Positions 43,693 to 52,822 of a DNA stretch of 55,207 bases are shown here, piece by piece. Where the stretch lies: NCBI GenBank assembly GCA_003565295.1, contig PXCO01000079.1, forward strand, positions 1-55,207, given 5' to 3'. The notes beneath the pieces were generated by a model. The model was not told the origin of the DNA. It did not search any database and saw only the letters and a program-made list of their open reading frames with translations. Both the position numbers and the translations under genes were made by a program. The DNA comes from Cyclobacteriaceae bacterium. GTDB lineage: Bacteria; Bacteroidota; Bacteroidia; Cytophagales; Cyclobacteriaceae. Positions within the stretch are counted from its first letter, which is position 1; each line of letters begins with the position of its first letter.

Positions 43693-44274
43693 ATGAATCA
43701 ATTTCAACTTTACTTTAATCTTGGCATCAAACACATTCTGGACCTGGAGGGATTCGATCATATCCTTTTTGTTGTCGCCCTCTGCGTCATTTATTTAATG
43801 AGAGATTGGAAGAAGATCATTATTTTGGTCACCGCATTCACCTTAGGTCATTCCCTCACCCTGGCATTGGCCACACTAAACCTTATCCGGGTAAATACCG
43901 ACTTGGTGGAATTTCTTATCCCTGTCACCATTGCAATTACCTGCCTTACCAATATCTTAAGTCCCAGGCCATCATCGGGCAGAGGGATTTCCGTCAATTA
44001 CCTGTATGCATTATTTTTTGGGTTGATCCACGGACTTGGCTTTTCCAATTACCTCAGGTCCTTGTTGGGCAGGGAGCAATCCATTTTCCAGCCCTTACTC
44101 GCCTTCAACCTGGGGTTGGAAGTAGGGCAACTTGTAATAGTGGCCATATTCCTGATCATTTCCTCCATGCTGGTGGGAATCATGGGTGTGAAAAGAAAAG
44201 AATGGATACTGGTGGTGTCCAGTATAGTGATGGGAATGTCCTTCATGATGATGTTGGAAAACAAATATTGGTAA
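43693..44274 (+). CDS. HupE/UreJ family membrane protein
   Basis: Polytopic inner-membrane protein of 193 residues with about six helices, in the HupE/UreJ group of putative nickel or cobalt transporters. The family histidine motifs are present: LEGFDHILFVVAL in the first helix, FTLGHSLTLALA (about residue 50) and FFGLIHGLGFSN (about residue 100). No hydrogenase or urease genes lie near, so the metal role is only a family-based suggestion. Divergently transcribed from the DUF6702 gene. Confidence 0.82.
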   Translation: MNQFQLYFNLGIKHILDLEGFDHILFVVALCVIYLMRDWKKIIILVTAFTLGHSLTLALATLNLIRVNTDLVEFLIPVTIAITCLTNILSPRPSSGRGISVNYLYALFFGLIHGLGFSNYLRSLLGREQSIFQPLLAFNLGLEVGQLVIVAIFLIISSMLVGIMGVKRKEWILVVSSIVMGMSFMMMLENKYW

Positions 44275-44305
44275 TTCTCCCTTCCATTTAGCAAAGAACC
44301 TTAAG

Positions 44306-44345
44306 AATTGAAAGTTGAAAATTTTTCCATTTTCAACTTTCAATT
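44306..44345. terminator. Perfect 17-bp inverted repeat after the HupE-like gene
   Basis: AATTGAAAGTTGAAAAT and its exact reverse complement are separated by six bases (TTTTCC). It lies 32 bases after the stop codon of the HupE-like gene. It lacks a GC-rich base and a long T-run (TTTT follows the 3' arm), so it may be a weak terminator, an mRNA-end stabiliser or a decayed repeat. Confidence 0.55.
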
Positions 44346-44497
44346 TTCCATCCTCCATTTAATAAAATGTTAATTTTTACAAAAAAAATCAAGGTCTATT
44401 TGTTCTTGATTTAATTTTTTAGTTACTTAAGCACAAATTATCCTTGTGAGCTGGACTTAACTTCCCTTACCCACAAAAGGATTAAACCCAACGCCTT

Positions 44498-45577
44498 ATG
44501 ATGTATAGATTTAATTTTTACGGATTGTTGTTGGTTTTCATATTTTTTTGGTCATGCAAGGAGGAAGAAGCCAAAAGTGAAGAGGTGCCAATGGAAACCT
44601 TCCGGGATGAAGTAAAGCCCACAGGAGTACTCGTGGGAAACTCCGAGCGCAAATCTTTTGATTACCTTATCAATGCCACAGGAAAAATAGAAGCCGCCGA
44701 ACAAATTCAAATCGTGGTGGAAAAGACCGGCTACCTGGTGGAGTTGTTGGTAGAAGAGGGACAGCAGATAAATGCCGGGGACCTTATCGCCAAGCTGGAC
44801 AACTCGGAAAGCAAATTTCAACTCGAAAAAGCAAAAGTGGACCTTCGTTCTGCCGAAGCACAGTACCAAGATGAAAGGGCGGGTAGGCCAACCCGGTATG
44901 TGGAGATTGGGGAAGACTCGCTCTCCCTTCGGGATTTTGATGACTTGATCAAGGCCAAGTCCGGTTTGTTAAAAGCGGAAATTGACATTAGGGAAGCAGA
45001 GTTGAACCTTGAAAAATCGGTGATCAAGGCCCCCATATCAGGAACCGTGGCCGATGTTATGGTGAGAAAGGGCAGTATGGTCAACAGTGGGGATGAGCTT
45101 TGTGAGATCATCAGCTCAAACCAGCTGATAATGAAGGTGAAGGTTTTGGAAGCAGACATTAATTATATCAAGAAGGGTCAAAAAGCAGAAGTAGAACCTG
45201 TCTCCGGAAGCCGCGAGGGGTTAATAGGTACCGTGACCTCCATTAATCCCAAAGTGGATGAAAACGGATTGGTACAGGTGACCATTCAACTGAACCAGCA
45301 TGGGGGACTATTACCGGGAATGAACGCAAGGGCGGTGATCCGTGCCCCACAAAACAATAGCCTGGTGGTGCCTAAACCAGCCGTGGTGTACAGGTCCGGA
45401 AGACCGGTTGTCTTCACCCTGGAAAACGATGAGGCCATCTGGAACTATGTGGAAGTAGGCAAAGACAACGGAAGGGAAATGGAAATCCTGGATGGTATCG
45501 CAGAAAATAAAACCGTCATCATCAGCAACAACGTACAATTGGCTCATCAGGCCCCTGTGCAGATATTAACCGATTAA
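44498..45577 (+). CDS. RND efflux periplasmic adaptor (lipoprotein type)
   Basis: Membrane-fusion protein that links an RND pump to an outer-membrane channel. The 359 residues start with a lipoprotein signal (Cys at about residue 20, VFIFFWSC). A biotinyl-lipoyl-like half-motif follows (LVELLVEEGQQINAGDLIAKL), then a short coiled-coil hairpin (about 105-175) and the second lipoyl half (SVIKAPISGTVADVMVRKGS). A beta-barrel domain (PGMNARAVIRAP) comes last. The permease gene begins five bases after its stop. No outer-membrane factor gene is nearby. Confidence 0.9.
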   Translation: MMYRFNFYGLLLVFIFFWSCKEEEAKSEEVPMETFRDEVKPTGVLVGNSERKSFDYLINATGKIEAAEQIQIVVEKTGYLVELLVEEGQQINAGDLIAKLDNSESKFQLEKAKVDLRSAEAQYQDERAGRPTRYVEIGEDSLSLRDFDDLIKAKSGLLKAEIDIREAELNLEKSVIKAPISGTVADVMVRKGSMVNSGDELCEIISSNQLIMKVKVLEADINYIKKGQKAEVEPVSGSREGLIGTVTSINPKVDENGLVQVTIQLNQHGGLLPGMNARAVIRAPQNNSLVVPKPAVVYRSGRPVVFTLENDEAIWNYVEVGKDNGREMEILDGIAENKTVIISNNVQLAHQAPVQILTD

Positions 45578-45582
45578 TTTTT

Positions 45583-48500
45583 ATGGTTCGATTTTTACTT
45601 TCCCGACCGATTGCCGTGGGCATGACTTTTTTTGCCCTGGTTGTATTCAGCATATTGCTTTTCCGTACTTTACCGGTTTCTCTTTTGCCCCCGATCGATG
45701 TCCCACAGATCGTGGTGAAGGTCAACCATCCCAACGCCTCACCAGAATCCATTGAGCAAAATATCCTCGAACCCATTCGGGAAGGGCTCATTACCTTGGC
45801 TGGTTTGGAAAGTATGGAAAGCAAGGCTGGAAGCGAGGTAGGCAATATCCGATTGACTTTCGATTACAGCACCAAAATGGAACTTGCTTATATCGAGGTA
45901 AACGAAAAAATCGACAGGTTGATCAGTATGCTGCCTGAGGACCTGACAAGGCCACAGGTGATACGTATCAATACCAATGACATCCCCATGGTGAGGGTAC
46001 AGGTCATACCTCAGGAGGGGGTGGATTTTGCCGAGGCTTCCCTACTTGTGGAAAACGTGATCAAGAAACGGCTGGAGCAGTTGGAAGGAATAGCCTTGGT
46101 GGACATCAATGGGAAGCAAGAAAAAATCATTTCCGTGGCGCCAAATGCAGCAATGCTTGCTGGACTGGGAATGAGTGAACAGCAAGTCATCGATGCTATT
46201 CAGGCCGGTAATACCGAACTTCCGGGCATCAACGTGGAAGATGGACAGTTCCGGTATTTTCTCAGGCTGGCCACCCGGCTGGAATCCCCCGAGGATGTGA
46301 TGCGGCTTCCCGTCAGGAGCGAGGAGGGAACCACAGTACCCCTTGCCAGGGTAGCCGATGTGAGTTATGAATTAGCCAAACCCACCGGCTACCATCTCTA
46401 CAATGGAGAGCAGGCTTTGGTGCTCACCGTCCATAAACAATCTGCAGCCAAGATGAACGAACTGATGCCAAAAGTGTATGAGGCATTGGGCAACTTTAAA
46501 AGGGATTATCCCCAAGTGGAATTTGAACTCACCCAGGATCAGTCCATGCTACTAAATGCAGGCATCAGTAACCTACAGACCAGCTTGCTTTTTGGGGGGA
46601 TTTTTGCCTTTGGGGTGCTTTTTATTTTTATGGGCAATTTCCGGACTCCCCTCATCATCGGCATAAGTTTACCCAGTTCCCTAATCATTAGCTTTTTGGT
46701 CTTTTATTTTTTCGAAATTTCCATCAACGTGATTTCCCTGAGTGGACTGGCTTTGGGTTTAGGGATGTTGATTGACAATTCCATAATTGTTTTGGACAAC
46801 ATCAGCAGAAAAAGAAGGGAGGGGCTAGCTATTTTCGAAGCCTGTGTGGTCGGGGTGGAAGAGGTAATGTCCGCTTTGATCAGTTCTGTTCTCACCACAC
46901 TGGCCGTGTTTATCCCCTTGGTGTTTTTAAGTGGAATATCAGGTGCCTTGTTTTATGATCAGGCAGTGTCGGTGGCGGCCATACTTTCGGTTTCCCTCCT
47001 GGTCGCCTTCATTTTGCTTCCCATGCTTTACAAACTCTTTTTCAGGGGAGCGGCATACCAACCCGTCAAAGAAGATAGTCGATTTTCACTGGCCTTGTTG
47101 GCCGGATATAAGAGACTCTATAAAATGGTCTTCGCACGTAGAAAGTTAAGCCTTCTCCTCTTATTCCTATTAATACCATTAACACTTTCCATCAGCAAGT
47201 TATTGACCATTGAGGGGTTGCCGCCAATCGAAAAGTTTGACCTACTGCTTGAGGTGGACTGGAATGAACCCATACATGCCAGGGAGAACAAATTAAGGAT
47301 CCAAGAGGTATTGCTGTCTATGGATGGTGCTTTCCTTCAGGCAGAAAGCGATGTGGGCATTAATCAATTTTTGCTTTTCGAGGGCGAAAACTCCATACAA
47401 AGGGGTAATCTGTACCTGAGATTTGCCACTTCGGAAGAAAAGGCCGGTCAATCTGCAAATTTACTTGAATACTTCAGGCAAAATTATCCCATGGCCAGTA
47501 TTCAACTTCAAGATGCCCCAAATGCCTTCGAACAACTTTTTAGCTCCCCATTTGCCTTTTATGAAGCGAGGTGGAAAGATCTGGTGAGTAAAAAGCCCGT
47601 GGAGGAGCCCGTCATGGATGCCTGGCTACAGGAGCTCCCCACCAATCATTGGGAAAGAGGGCCTGGCCTGCAAAAGGAAGCTTCCATCATCTTCCGGCTG
47701 GACATGGAGAAAATGGCCACCTACGGGGTGGAGATGCAGTCCATGCTCGGTCAGATAGAGAAATTGTTTGGCAATTTTCTTATTACCGACATTAAACGAT
47801 TTGGGGAGGTGACACCGGTAAAATTAAGGGAAAGCGAGGGAGAGTTTCAGCGTTTGTTGCGGGAGACTTATGTAAAGGGGGCGGAGGAAACCCCTTACCA
47901 GCTAGGTAATTTCATTTATTTCAACTACGACAACCACTATAAATTCATCACTGCTGACGCCAATGGCGTATATCAATCGCTTTTGGTGGATCCCACTGAA
48001 AGAGATATTGAATCAAATTTATTGAGCTGGGCCAATGAGCGAAATCTGGCACTAACCTTTACCGGACAATTTTTCAAGGACAGGGAAACGGTCCAACAAC
48101 TCATCAGCATTTTGATGATTTCTGTATTGCTGCTATATTTTATACTTGCCGCACAGTTCGAAAGCTTTTTCCAGCCAATGATCGTGATTTTTACCCTTCC
48201 CTTGGGCATTGGAGGGGCTTTTATCGTGCTGTGGCTCACCGGCACCTCCCTGAACGTAATGTCGTCCATAGGCCTGGTGGTGATGCTCGGCATCATGGTG
48301 AATGACGCCATCCTGAAAATCGACACCATCAATAGACTCCGGAAAACCTACAGGGATGAGAAAGGCTTAAAACCCAAAGAGGCAATGGAAAAAGCCCTGT
48401 ATAGGGCGGGTGAAATACGGTTAAAACCCATTGTTATGACTTCCATCACCACCATTCTGGCCTTATTGCCCGTGGTGTTCAGTGCCGGACTTGGTGCGGA

Positions 48501-48612
48501 TTTGCAGCGCCCGCTGGTCTTTAGTGTGATAGGGGGATTGACAATAGGTACCTTTACAGCTTTATATTTTGTGCCTCTTTCCTATTGGATGATCACACGA
48601 AAACCAAAATGA
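45583..48612 (+). CDS. RND efflux permease (AcrB/HAE-1 family)
   Basis: Proton-driven inner-membrane pump of 1009 residues with the RND layout: two sets of six helices, each set with one large periplasmic loop. The start MVRFLLSRPIAVGMTFFALV and the porter motif LPPIDVPQIVVKVNHPNASPE (from about residue 36) are typical. The TM4 proton-relay region reads GMLIDNSIIVLDN, with Asp-Asn where AcrB has Asp-Asp; this variant occurs in many RND permeases. The C-terminal half has GIMVNDAILKIDTINRLR. Substrates are unknown. It forms an operon with the adaptor. Confidence 0.93.
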   Translation: MVRFLLSRPIAVGMTFFALVVFSILLFRTLPVSLLPPIDVPQIVVKVNHPNASPESIEQNILEPIREGLITLAGLESMESKAGSEVGNIRLTFDYSTKMELAYIEVNEKIDRLISMLPEDLTRPQVIRINTNDIPMVRVQVIPQEGVDFAEASLLVENVIKKRLEQLEGIALVDINGKQEKIISVAPNAAMLAGLGMSEQQVIDAIQAGNTELPGINVEDGQFRYFLRLATRLESPEDVMRLPVRSEEGTTVPLARVADVSYELAKPTGYHLYNGEQALVLTVHKQSAAKMNELMPKVYEALGNFKRDYPQVEFELTQDQSMLLNAGISNLQTSLLFGGIFAFGVLFIFMGNFRTPLIIGISLPSSLIISFLVFYFFEISINVISLSGLALGLGMLIDNSIIVLDNISRKRREGLAIFEACVVGVEEVMSALISSVLTTLAVFIPLVFLSGISGALFYDQAVSVAAILSVSLLVAFILLPMLYKLFFRGAAYQPVKEDSRFSLALLAGYKRLYKMVFARRKLSLLLLFLLIPLTLSISKLLTIEGLPPIEKFDLLLEVDWNEPIHARENKLRIQEVLLSMDGAFLQAESDVGINQFLLFEGENSIQRGNLYLRFATSEEKAGQSANLLEYFRQNYPMASIQLQDAPNAFEQLFSSPFAFYEARWKDLVSKKPVEEPVMDAWLQELPTNHWERGPGLQKEASIIFRLDMEKMATYGVEMQSMLGQIEKLFGNFLITDIKRFGEVTPVKLRESEGEFQRLLRETYVKGAEETPYQLGNFIYFNYDNHYKFITADANGVYQSLLVDPTERDIESNLLSWANERNLALTFTGQFFKDRETVQQLISILMISVLLLYFILAAQFESFFQPMIVIFTLPLGIGGAFIVLWLTGTSLNVMSSIGLVVMLGIMVNDAILKIDTINRLRKTYRDEKGLKPKEAMEKALYRAGEIRLKPIVMTSITTILALLPVVFSAGLGADLQRPLVFSVIGGLTIGTFTALYFVPLSYWMITRKPK

Positions 48613-48822
48613 ATACAAAGTTTTAATTTTATTTATGAAAGCACAAAATTTTTCTCTAAAAACGATGCAATTTTGAGGCATTTCCCTAAATTTGATTAGA
48701 AACCTACATATTTAAGAGTTTTCAATTAACTTATCGACAGAAAAATGCCATTCGTTTCCAAACAGAAAAAATGGATTTGATCGATTTCGAATTAAATATG
48801 TGTTTTTAAATTAGAGAAACTA

Positions 48823-48830
48823 TAACTTTG
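48823..48830 (+). promoter_or_regulatory. Possible -7 box before the AraC-type gene
   Basis: TAACTTTG fits TAnnTTTG and lies 22 bases before ATG 48852. It overlaps the in-frame TTG at 48828, which argues that this TTG is promoter rather than start codon. No clean -33 TTG is seen at the right spacing. Confidence 0.4.
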
Positions 48831-48851
48831 CTTGATTATTCATCGCTCAGT

Positions 48852-49418
48852 ATGGTCATTAATTTCAAATATGATATCCATAAAGCCTGCATAAAGATCA
48901 TCAGTGATCATTTGGAGGAGATGGAGTTGTCTCATTCCTTCAATGGATTAGGTGAAATCAAAATAAATAAAAGTATTTCAGAGGAGGAGTTTGAATCATT
49001 GAGGAACAAGTTGATCCCTTATGGGATTTCAATCATAAATTCTCAAAAGGAAAGTCTGGTGCAAAAAATTAAGGACGTGATCGTAGAAATGATCTATCTG
49101 GAAGAAAAGCTCCCGATTTCCAAAACCTCCACTTATCTGGCCGAAAAACTTAACCTGAGTTACGGCTACTTGTCCAATCTTTTTTCTGAGGAGACCTTTT
49201 CTACTATAGAAAATTTCATTATCCTGCAAAAAATTGAGCGGGCAAAGGAATTATTGATTAGTGGAGATTATAACCTCACAGAAATTGCCTATAAACTCAA
49301 CTATAGTAGTGTGGCTCATCTGTCCAATCAGTTCAAAAAGACTACGGGGCTGACCCCCTCTAGTTTCCAAAGAATCATCAGCAGAAGGAAAGCTAACAAA
49401 CAGCTTGAGCAACCTTAA
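48852..49418 (+). CDS. Small AraC-type transcriptional regulator
   Basis: DNA-binding regulator of 188 residues. The C-terminal 95 or so residues form an AraC double helix-turn-helix (KTSTYLAEKLNLSYGYLSNLF, and the second helix-turn-helix LTEIAYKLNYSSVAHLSNQF, then KKTTGLTPSSFQ). The N-terminal 60 residues are not a cupin; they look like a small alpha-beta domain (VINFKYDIHKACIKIISDHL, then LGEIKINKSISEEEF), possibly a ferredoxin-like sensor fold with one cysteine. I chose the ATG at 48852 over a TTG at 48828 because a promoter box overlaps the latter. The response regulator gene follows after 23 bp. Confidence 0.85.
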   Translation: MVINFKYDIHKACIKIISDHLEEMELSHSFNGLGEIKINKSISEEEFESLRNKLIPYGISIINSQKESLVQKIKDVIVEMIYLEEKLPISKTSTYLAEKLNLSYGYLSNLFSEETFSTIENFIILQKIERAKELLISGDYNLTEIAYKLNYSSVAHLSNQFKKTTGLTPSSFQRIISRRKANKQLEQP

Positions 49419-49441
49419 AAACCTATACTTATAAGTAACCC

Positions 49442-49888
49442 ATGGCACAAGACCAAATCCACGTTCTGTTAGCGGACGACGATGAAGACGACCGGCTTTT
49501 CTTTTCAGATGCCATCCATCAACTTAATTTAAACACGGTGGTTCACGCCGTGGAAGATGGAGAGGAATTAATGAACTGGCTCAGGAAAGAGGGCAACCCC
49601 AGACCTCATGTGGTTTTCCTCGACCTGAATATGCCTAAAAAAGGAGGCATAGAATGCTTGGAAGAAATCAAAAAATGTCCTCATTTAAAGGAATTATCGG
49701 TGGCGATCTATTCCACTTCATCCTCCCAAAAGGACATAGAAGACTCCTTTGTATTGGGGGCAAATATATATATTAAAAAACCAAATGACTTCAACGTGTT
49801 AAAGAAAGCCATGGGCAAGGTAATCAGTATGAATTGGCAGTTTTGCACCTCCGGCCTGAACAAGGAAAGCTTCATTCTCAACGTTTAA
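49442..49888 (+). CDS. Stand-alone response regulator (Rcp1-like)
   Basis: Single receiver domain of 148 residues with no output domain. The acidic pair is D13/D14 (LLADDDEDDRLF), the phospho-acceptor is D61 (VVFLDLNMPKKGG), the threonine/serine is in YSTSSSQ, and the conserved lysine is in YIKKPND. The LADDDEDDR opening is typical of the Rcp1 group that pairs with PAS or phytochrome-like histidine kinases. It lies 10 bp before the histidine kinase gene, so the two are very probably partners. The output may go through protein contact or further phosphotransfer. Confidence 0.93.
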   Translation: MAQDQIHVLLADDDEDDRLFFSDAIHQLNLNTVVHAVEDGEELMNWLRKEGNPRPHVVFLDLNMPKKGGIECLEEIKKCPHLKELSVAIYSTSSSQKDIEDSFVLGANIYIKKPNDFNVLKKAMGKVISMNWQFCTSGLNKESFILNV

Positions 49889-49898
49889 GCCTTTCAAT

Positions 49899-52091
49899 AT
49901 GTCCATACTCGAGTTATCGGAAAATTATTTGAGAGGGGCGTTTGTGATTTCGGTTACTCTGTTGATTTTTATTGCTGGCGTAAGTTACAAGCAGTTTCAT
50001 TCTTATCATAAGAGCCAGCAGCTAGTAATGCAGTCCCATTATTCTCAGAAGTCCCTCCAAACTTTAATTTCACACATCACAGGTATGGAAACCTATCAAC
50101 GGTCCTTTATCATATCTGGGGACAGTGCATTCCTTGAGGGCTATGCCGGGCAAAATGATAAGATTTCCGAAAGCATGGAGAAATTAAAATCCATGGGTAC
50201 CGATGGAAACATCAATTTGGCACATTTGGATTCCATGGAAAGATTGGTTAGGGAAAGAAAGGCGTTATTTGATGATACCATGACCCTTTTTGCCGAGGGT
50301 GCTAGTTTAGGTGATAATTTAAGAAAAGGAAATGGGCAGACCAGAAAAATTCGAGGTTTAATTGAGCATTTGGTGGCAGATCAAGGTGAATTACTGGCAG
50401 AACGAGAGAATGCCAGTGAGAAGAGTTATCGCATTAGCCCAATTTTGATGTTTTCCACTATCCTTTTGGCTTTGTTCATCATATCCCTGGTTTTTATTGC
50501 CCTCACCCAAATCCTTAGAAAATACAACAAGGCCAATAGAAAACTAAATATCAACAATGAAATATTTAAACAGGCTGAAGAAATATCAGGTACGGGCCAC
50601 TGGTATTACAATTTCCACAGCCAAACCCTGGTGTTTTCAGACAATCAGTATAGGTTGCTAGGACTTACTCCAAACGGGTCACCTCCCAAGCTTCATCAGT
50701 TCCTTCAAAAAGTTCACCGTGACGATAGAACGGAGCTGATTAGAAAACTCAAGTACCTTTATCATAACGAAGCCTGTGAAGAGGGGATGGACCTGAAAAT
50801 CTTAACCGAAGAGGATATGGTGCGTTGCATCAGGATGGCCTGCAAGATGATATCGGATGATCAAGGTAACAAAATCCTAATAGGGGTTAATAAGGACCTT
50901 ACCTCAGAAGTAAATGCCAAGGAAAAACTTAGCCAGTTAAACCGGAAACTCGAAATCCAGATCAAAATGCTATCAAACGCAGAGATGATGGCCGCTGTAG
51001 GGAGCTATAGCTATGATCAGGACAAAGGCACCTATGAGTTTTCTTCGAATTTGTTTAGGATTTTAGAATTGGATCCAGAGAATGAGGAGCTTACAGAAGA
51101 AAAATTCCTAAATGCCATACACCCTGAGGATAGGGTAAGATTAGAAAAGGTAAGGAAAAAGGTGGGTGTGGCCACTGTATTCGAATCCAATGAATTCCGA
51201 ATACTCACCTCCAAAGAAAAAGTCAGATTTTTGAAGTATACCTATAAACTTTTCAAGGAATCGGGCAAGAAAATGTTGGTGGTCACCCTGAAGGACATGA
51301 CCGAAGAAACCATCACCAAAAAAAGTCTGGAGGAGAAAAATAAAGAACTCTATCACAGCAACGCTGAGCTGGCAGAATTTAACTATTTTGCCAGTCATGA
51401 TTTGCAGGAGCCATTGAGGAAAATCCAAACTTTTATATCCAGAATAACCACCATGGAGGATATCCATTTGGGGAGTAAAGGGGAGGATTACTTTAAGCGC
51501 ATCCAACGTGCCGCCAATAGGATGCAAAACCTGATCATTGATCTATTAGCATTCAGCCGTACCACCAACTCAGAAAAAATTTTTGAAATCACCGATTTAC
51601 AATCATTGGTAATTCAAGCCCTAAATGAACTTAATCAGGAGATCGAGGAAAAAAATGCCATTGTACATTATGATGTGCTACCTACCGCAAATGTAATTCC
51701 CTTCCAGATCAAACAACTTTTTGTTAATTTGATCAGTAATGCCCTCAAATATTCCAAAAACAAGGTTCAACCTGAAATCTGGATTAAAAATGAACCTTTG
51801 ACCCAGCAGGACCTGGTGGATTTTAATAGCATTTCTGTTGACAAGCTCATCAAGCTTTCCATAAAAGACAATGGAATAGGCTTCGATCAAGAGTATGCCG
51901 AGAGTGTTTTCGTCTTATTCAAGAGGCTTCACAACCGTTCCCAGTTTTCAGGCACAGGCATTGGGTTATCCATCTGCAAAAAAGTCATAGAAAATCACAG
52001 AGGAACAATTAGGGCTCATAGTGAGGAGGGCCAAGGAGCTACGTTCACCTTTGTGCTGCCCATACTGGGTGGGCAAACCTTAGTGCCCTGA
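49899..52091 (+). CDS. CHASE3-PAS sensor histidine kinase
   Basis: Membrane histidine kinase of 730 residues. Layout: helix 1 (about 13-33), a CHASE3 sensory region in the periplasm (about 35-175), helix 2 (about 179-203), a PAS-like domain (about 228-320), a second PAS-like domain (about 364-475), then the kinase core. The H-box is FASHDLQEPLRKI with H500, the N-box NLISNALKYSKN is near residue 612, and the G boxes are DNGIGFD and GTGIGLSICKKV. The stimulus is not predictable from CHASE3. It forms an operon with the response regulator. Confidence 0.93.
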   Translation: MSILELSENYLRGAFVISVTLLIFIAGVSYKQFHSYHKSQQLVMQSHYSQKSLQTLISHITGMETYQRSFIISGDSAFLEGYAGQNDKISESMEKLKSMGTDGNINLAHLDSMERLVRERKALFDDTMTLFAEGASLGDNLRKGNGQTRKIRGLIEHLVADQGELLAERENASEKSYRISPILMFSTILLALFIISLVFIALTQILRKYNKANRKLNINNEIFKQAEEISGTGHWYYNFHSQTLVFSDNQYRLLGLTPNGSPPKLHQFLQKVHRDDRTELIRKLKYLYHNEACEEGMDLKILTEEDMVRCIRMACKMISDDQGNKILIGVNKDLTSEVNAKEKLSQLNRKLEIQIKMLSNAEMMAAVGSYSYDQDKGTYEFSSNLFRILELDPENEELTEEKFLNAIHPEDRVRLEKVRKKVGVATVFESNEFRILTSKEKVRFLKYTYKLFKESGKKMLVVTLKDMTEETITKKSLEEKNKELYHSNAELAEFNYFASHDLQEPLRKIQTFISRITTMEDIHLGSKGEDYFKRIQRAANRMQNLIIDLLAFSRTTNSEKIFEITDLQSLVIQALNELNQEIEEKNAIVHYDVLPTANVIPFQIKQLFVNLISNALKYSKNKVQPEIWIKNEPLTQQDLVDFNSISVDKLIKLSIKDNGIGFDQEYAESVFVLFKRLHNRSQFSGTGIGLSICKKVIENHRGTIRAHSEEGQGATFTFVLPILGGQTLVP

Positions 52092-52210
52092 TATTTTCCC
52101 TTATAAAGGGTCACCTTAAAATTATGAAAAGAAAAGCGTGTAAGTTATAACTTTTAGAATATTATTTATAATTACATTTAACATTAGCTTTAAACTAAAC
52201 CCTACCAACT

Positions 52211-52636
52211 ATGAAAACTATTCAGTTAATGGCCGCATTGGCCTTATTGGCTGTTTGCTCCTGCGAACCCAATAGAGAAACCAATAGAAATGAAAGCTCT
52301 GATGCCGAGAGAACATTGTCAGAAGCCAAAGAATCCGTTGAAAATATCTTTACAAGAACCTTCGAGGACTTGAAAGAAGACAAGGAGGAAGTCAGGGAAG
52401 ACCTCAATGAATTAAAGGCCGAAAAACCGGAAAGGGCACAGGCAAACACCCAAGGTTTTGATAGAAAGGTAAGCGAAATAGAAAGCCTTCTTCAAGAGAT
52501 GGACAACAGAGCTGATGCATTTAGAAATGCTGCCGAAGAACGTCAAGACAAAATCAAAGATGAATTTGACAGCTTGAAGAATAAGGCTCAGGAAAAATTA
52601 AGAGACGTAAGGAACGAGTACAAAAAATCTAACTAA
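52211..52636 (+). CDS. Coiled-coil lipoprotein of unknown function
   Basis: A 141-residue lipoprotein (signal MKTIQLMAALALLAVCSC, lipid-modified Cys at about residue 18). After a short polar linker it is almost entirely charged and helical, with heptad-like patterns (FEDLKEDKEEVREDLNELK) as in YtxH-like or apolipoprotein-like stress proteins. No family beyond that is recognised. It lies 11 bp before the DUF5670 membrane peptide gene and likely shares its transcript. A role in envelope stress is a guess. Confidence 0.75.
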   Translation: MKTIQLMAALALLAVCSCEPNRETNRNESSDAERTLSEAKESVENIFTRTFEDLKEDKEEVREDLNELKAEKPERAQANTQGFDRKVSEIESLLQEMDNRADAFRNAAEERQDKIKDEFDSLKNKAQEKLRDVRNEYKKSN

Positions 52637-52647
52637 TCAAGATAATT

Positions 52648-52794
52648 ATGAGATCTATCCTCTATTTAATTGCTGTGGTCGTAGTGATCGGGTGGATATT
52701 TGGATTCTTCGTCTATGATGCCGGAGGACTTATCCACATCCTTCTTGTCATTGCAGTGATTTCAATAATATTGGGCGTAATCAGGCGAACCTAG
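52648..52794 (+). CDS. Small membrane protein, DUF5670 (lmo0937) family
   Basis: A 48-residue peptide beginning MRSILYLIAVVVVIGWIFGF, then a YDAGGLIHILLVIAV segment and IRRT end. It has two hydrophobic helices with the loop motif FVYDAGGLIHILL that marks the lmo0937/DUF5670 family. These peptides are common next to stress-protein genes in Bacteroidota; the molecular function is unknown. It follows the coiled-coil lipoprotein by 11 bp and is ended by a hairpin at 52823-52870. Confidence 0.85.
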   Translation: MRSILYLIAVVVVIGWIFGFFVYDAGGLIHILLVIAVISIILGVIRRT

Positions 52795-52822
52795 GTAAGC
52801 TTGGTTCAATGCTTGAATGAAT

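Noticed and set aside
46740-46790. Loss of the proton-relay aspartate pair in the RND permease
   Set aside because: The Asp-Asn form is common among RND permeases, so it is not evidence of inactivity.
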